Made by a program: the position numbers and the translations under genes
Shown: piece by piece, positions 61,713 to 64,000 of the stretch
How the letters are laid out: each line of letters begins with the position of its first letter
Numbering within the stretch: position 1 is the first letter of the stretch
Notes under the pieces: model-generated
What the model saw: only the letters and a program-made list of their open reading frames with translations
Told to the model about the DNA's origin: nothing
The model's database searches: none
DNA from: Rhinopomastus cyanomelas
Lineage: Eukaryota > Chordata > Aves > Bucerotiformes > Rhinopomastidae
Reading direction: 5' to 3'
NCBI GenBank assembly: GCA_013400115.1
Contig: VXBP01000328.1
Coordinates: 248,001 to 312,000, forward strand
DNA: 64,000 bases

Positions 61713-61916
61713 ATCACAGAACATTAGGGATTGGAAAGGACCTCGAAAAGTCATCCAGTCCAATCCCCTCATCACAGGAGGATCACTCAGACCAAGTAGC
61801 ACAGGGACATGTCCAGGTGGGTTTTAAACATCTCCAGAGAAGGAGACTCTACCACACCCATGGGCAACCCCTCCCAGTGCTCTGTCACCCTCACCATGAA
61901 GAAGTTCCTTCTCAGA
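61713..61916 (-). mobile_element. CR1 LINE 3' end fragment
   Basis: ATCACAGAACATTAGGGATT through AAACATCTCCAGAGAAGGAG to AAGAAGTTCCTTCTCA is a reversed, 5'-truncated copy of the main subfamily. Confidence 0.93.
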
Positions 61917-63047
61917 GATCAGCTAAAGAAACATGAAGTCTTCAAAGACTCTGGTCTGGGAGACCGAAGGACCTCGTGGTGTGCTGTAAGTGGATAGAAG
62001 ATGCTAAGCAAGTAGCTGGTCTTAGGAACTGTAAGTATGTTTCCTTGGTCAGAGAAAACTCTGGACCTCTTGTCCTCTTCTAGAAAAGGAAGATTACAGA
62101 TGAAGAACAGCAGATGAGAATTCCAGAGAACCGAGACTGGGAGCAGAGAGAAGCCTGTGTTTACTGCATGTCTGGCATGCACCTGACTGACATTTCTCTC
62201 TTAAAAATGCTCCCAGTAGATAAATTCAGATAAAGGGGTAGAAGTCTTATGATTCAAACACGTGTTGAGTAAGAAACCACATAAATGAAAATATCAAGGA
62301 TAGACTGACTGATGAGGCAATGAGCTCTATCCTGTAAACATTCTTTCAAAGGAAAATCATGTGCCTTCTATAAAAAAAGTTGCTTTCTTTTGGCAAAACT
62401 CTATTAAAATTCAGTAACATCCAGTTACAGTGGGACCTGAAGCTTGTACTGGGCTGCTTTATATCCTAGGGACCTCTTTCTTTCAGCAGTGTTGTCATGT
62501 CCTGTCCATTAAGGGTCACCTTGTCTGTGAGCACCAGCAGCAGTGGGGCTCCCAGATGGGAACTGGTGGGCTGCTCAACCATGTGCCACCAGGAAAGTTC
62601 TGAATCTGGACTCCCATTCCTGCTGGCTGTGAGTTACAGTCAGAAAGTCAGGCAGGAAGGTCCTTCCGGATGGTTGCTCACTTGCCAAAATTAGGTCACT
62701 AAGGGGGAAGAAATGTCCTTGCAGAGTAACGGTGAGAAACTTCCTACACAAATTACGTGGGACTGGCAGCTTCTACGAATGCCACTCAAAGCGCCCTCCC
62801 ACTGTCCAGGCTCCTCTGGAGAAGGCAATGGGATTTTTCCATTCTCTTAACAAGGTCCTTCCTTTCACTCATTCCCAGCTGCACTGGAACATTTCACAGT
62901 GGGATTTATCCAGATACCTGTGAAATGGGTACCAGAAAAGTCCTAAATCTATGGTGCAGAGCCATGTCTGCAGTTGAGAGGTGCCATACTTGGTTGCCCA
63001 ACATCTCTGCCCTGGAGCTCACTGTGGTATATGGACATTTCTGATGA
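61917..63047. other. 5' flanking DNA, nothing recognised
   Basis: Unique sequence. A palindromic E-box AACACGTGTT is at 62257-62266. Confidence 0.5.
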
Positions 63048-63237
63048 ACAGTGAGGGTGACAGAGCACTGGAATGGGCTGCCCAGGGGGGTTGTGGAGTC
63101 TCCTCTGGAGAGATTTAAAACCCACCTGGATATGTACCTGTGTGACTTGGTCTAGGTAATCCTGCTGTGTCAGGGGGATTGGACTGGATGATCTTTCAAA
63201 GTCCCTTCCTATCCCTGATGTTCTGTGATTCTGTGAG
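63048..63237 (+). mobile_element. CR1 LINE 3' end fragment
   Basis: AGTGAGGGTGACAGAGCACT, then GGAATGGGCTGCCCAGGGGG, then TTGGACTGGATGATCTTTCA and TTCTGTGATTCTGTGA is a plus-strand copy of the main subfamily. Confidence 0.93.
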
Positions 63238-63901
63238 CAAGCCCAGGATGTCAAGTAGTCCTTTTGCAATGGCTTTGACTACACAATCAGCACAGGAAGC
63301 CACAAATATACTCTCTGGTGTCATCCTTGAAGTGACAAATTAGTTACATCAATACCACCCGATGGTTTTTCCAGTCCTCATGCCCTGTTGGTAGATCTCT
63401 TCTGCTCAGTACTGCTTTGGCTTTCATTTCTCCCATCCGATAGACACTGTCCTTTCAGACTATCTATACACCTTGCTCTGATTTGCCCCCACACTTCTTT
63501 TCCCCTGCTATTTTTAAGGTATCTGGGTAACTTGCCATGAACAGCATGACCATCCCAACATTAGCTGCCCATCGGTGTCATAGAGGTTTCTACCAGCAAT
63601 GCCACCAGTCTTTCTCACCAGCTTTACAAGGAGCCTTCAGAAGCCATTTTAACTCAACACCTGGCTTGTAGAGCAGCCAAAATGAGCTTTAGTGTATGTC
63701 AAAGTGTCAGTGTGAAGTTTGCATCACAGTAATGACATCAGAGCCACATGAAGCTAAGTCCATAGTACCAAGGTGCTGCTTGCAACCCTCAGATCTGCAA
63801 GGGTGGGTTCTTCCTAGCATGAATTTGGGTACCATGAAATCTATGCAAACTACTACTAACATTGCTACTACTTCTAACTTTCTAAGCTCAGCCAACACAA
63901 C
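63238..63901. other. 5' flanking DNA, nothing recognised
   Basis: Unique sequence between two CR1 copies. Confidence 0.45.
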
Positions 63902-64000
63902 TCATAGAATCATTAGGTTTGGAAGAGACCTCCAAGATCATCAAGTCCAAGCATCAACCCAACCCCACCATGCCCGCTCTACTCAGACAACCACAGGAAG
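63902..64000 (-). mobile_element. CR1 LINE fragment, cut by the window edge
   Basis: TCATAGAATCATTAGGTTTG, then GAAGAGACCTCCAAGATCAT and CAAGTCCAAGCATCAACCC is a reversed CR1 3' end of another older subfamily. It continues past 64000. Confidence 0.9.

Noticed and set aside
1..64000. CRISPR arrays, tRNA or rRNA genes, endogenous retrovirus LTRs
   Set aside because: No regularly spaced repeats, cloverleaf-type conserved boxes, ribosomal sequence or LTR/retroviral coding motifs were recognised.

Overview
The window is bird nuclear DNA. Two things show this: about two dozen pieces of the avian/reptilian CR1 LINE, with its ATTCTRTGATTCTRTGA-type 3' ends, and one recognisable vertebrate coding exon. 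Nothing bacterial, viral, organellar or CRISPR-like is visible. The species cannot be fixed from this sequence alone. Many of the CR1 copies belong to one closely similar subfamily, which suggests a lineage with substantial CR1 activity.

The one gene that can be supported is MITF, on the minus strand. Its first exon (exon 1A, the start of the MITF-A isoform) encodes 34 residues plus two bases, from the ATG at 48550 down to a GT splice donor just below 48447. It lies in a CpG island of about 1.2 kb (roughly 47580-48765, densest from 48000). The promoter sits on the high-coordinate side of the exon. It holds two perfect TGACGTCA CRE palindromes 28 bp apart plus a half site, a perfect ACTACAANTCCCAG (ZNF143/Staf-type) element, a GC box and a GT-rich 5' untranslated stretch. 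Everything below 48447 is MITF intron 1. The next shared MITF exon (exon 1B, beginning SSAEHPGASKPP in the human protein) was not found, so the intron runs off the left edge and exceeds 48 kb.

Layout: 1-48446 is intron 1, mostly unique DNA with scattered CR1 pieces (main ones at 9.9, 24.6-25.3, 33.1 and 36.1 kb). It also holds a CpG-enriched patch at 43.2-43.8 kb that overlaps the longest open frame in the window, and a near-perfect CLEAR/E-box at 39.46 kb. 48447-48765 is exon 1A and promoter. 48766-64000 is 5' flanking DNA with no recognisable exon but a denser CR1 load (12 pieces).

No previously undescribed multi-gene system is present. The most interesting signals are the CRE pair at the MITF-A promoter, a candidate autoregulatory CLEAR site, the CpG-enriched intronic patch, a CR1 insertion with a 5' inversion nested in an older CR1, and a palindrome-plus-duplication scar inside another CR1.
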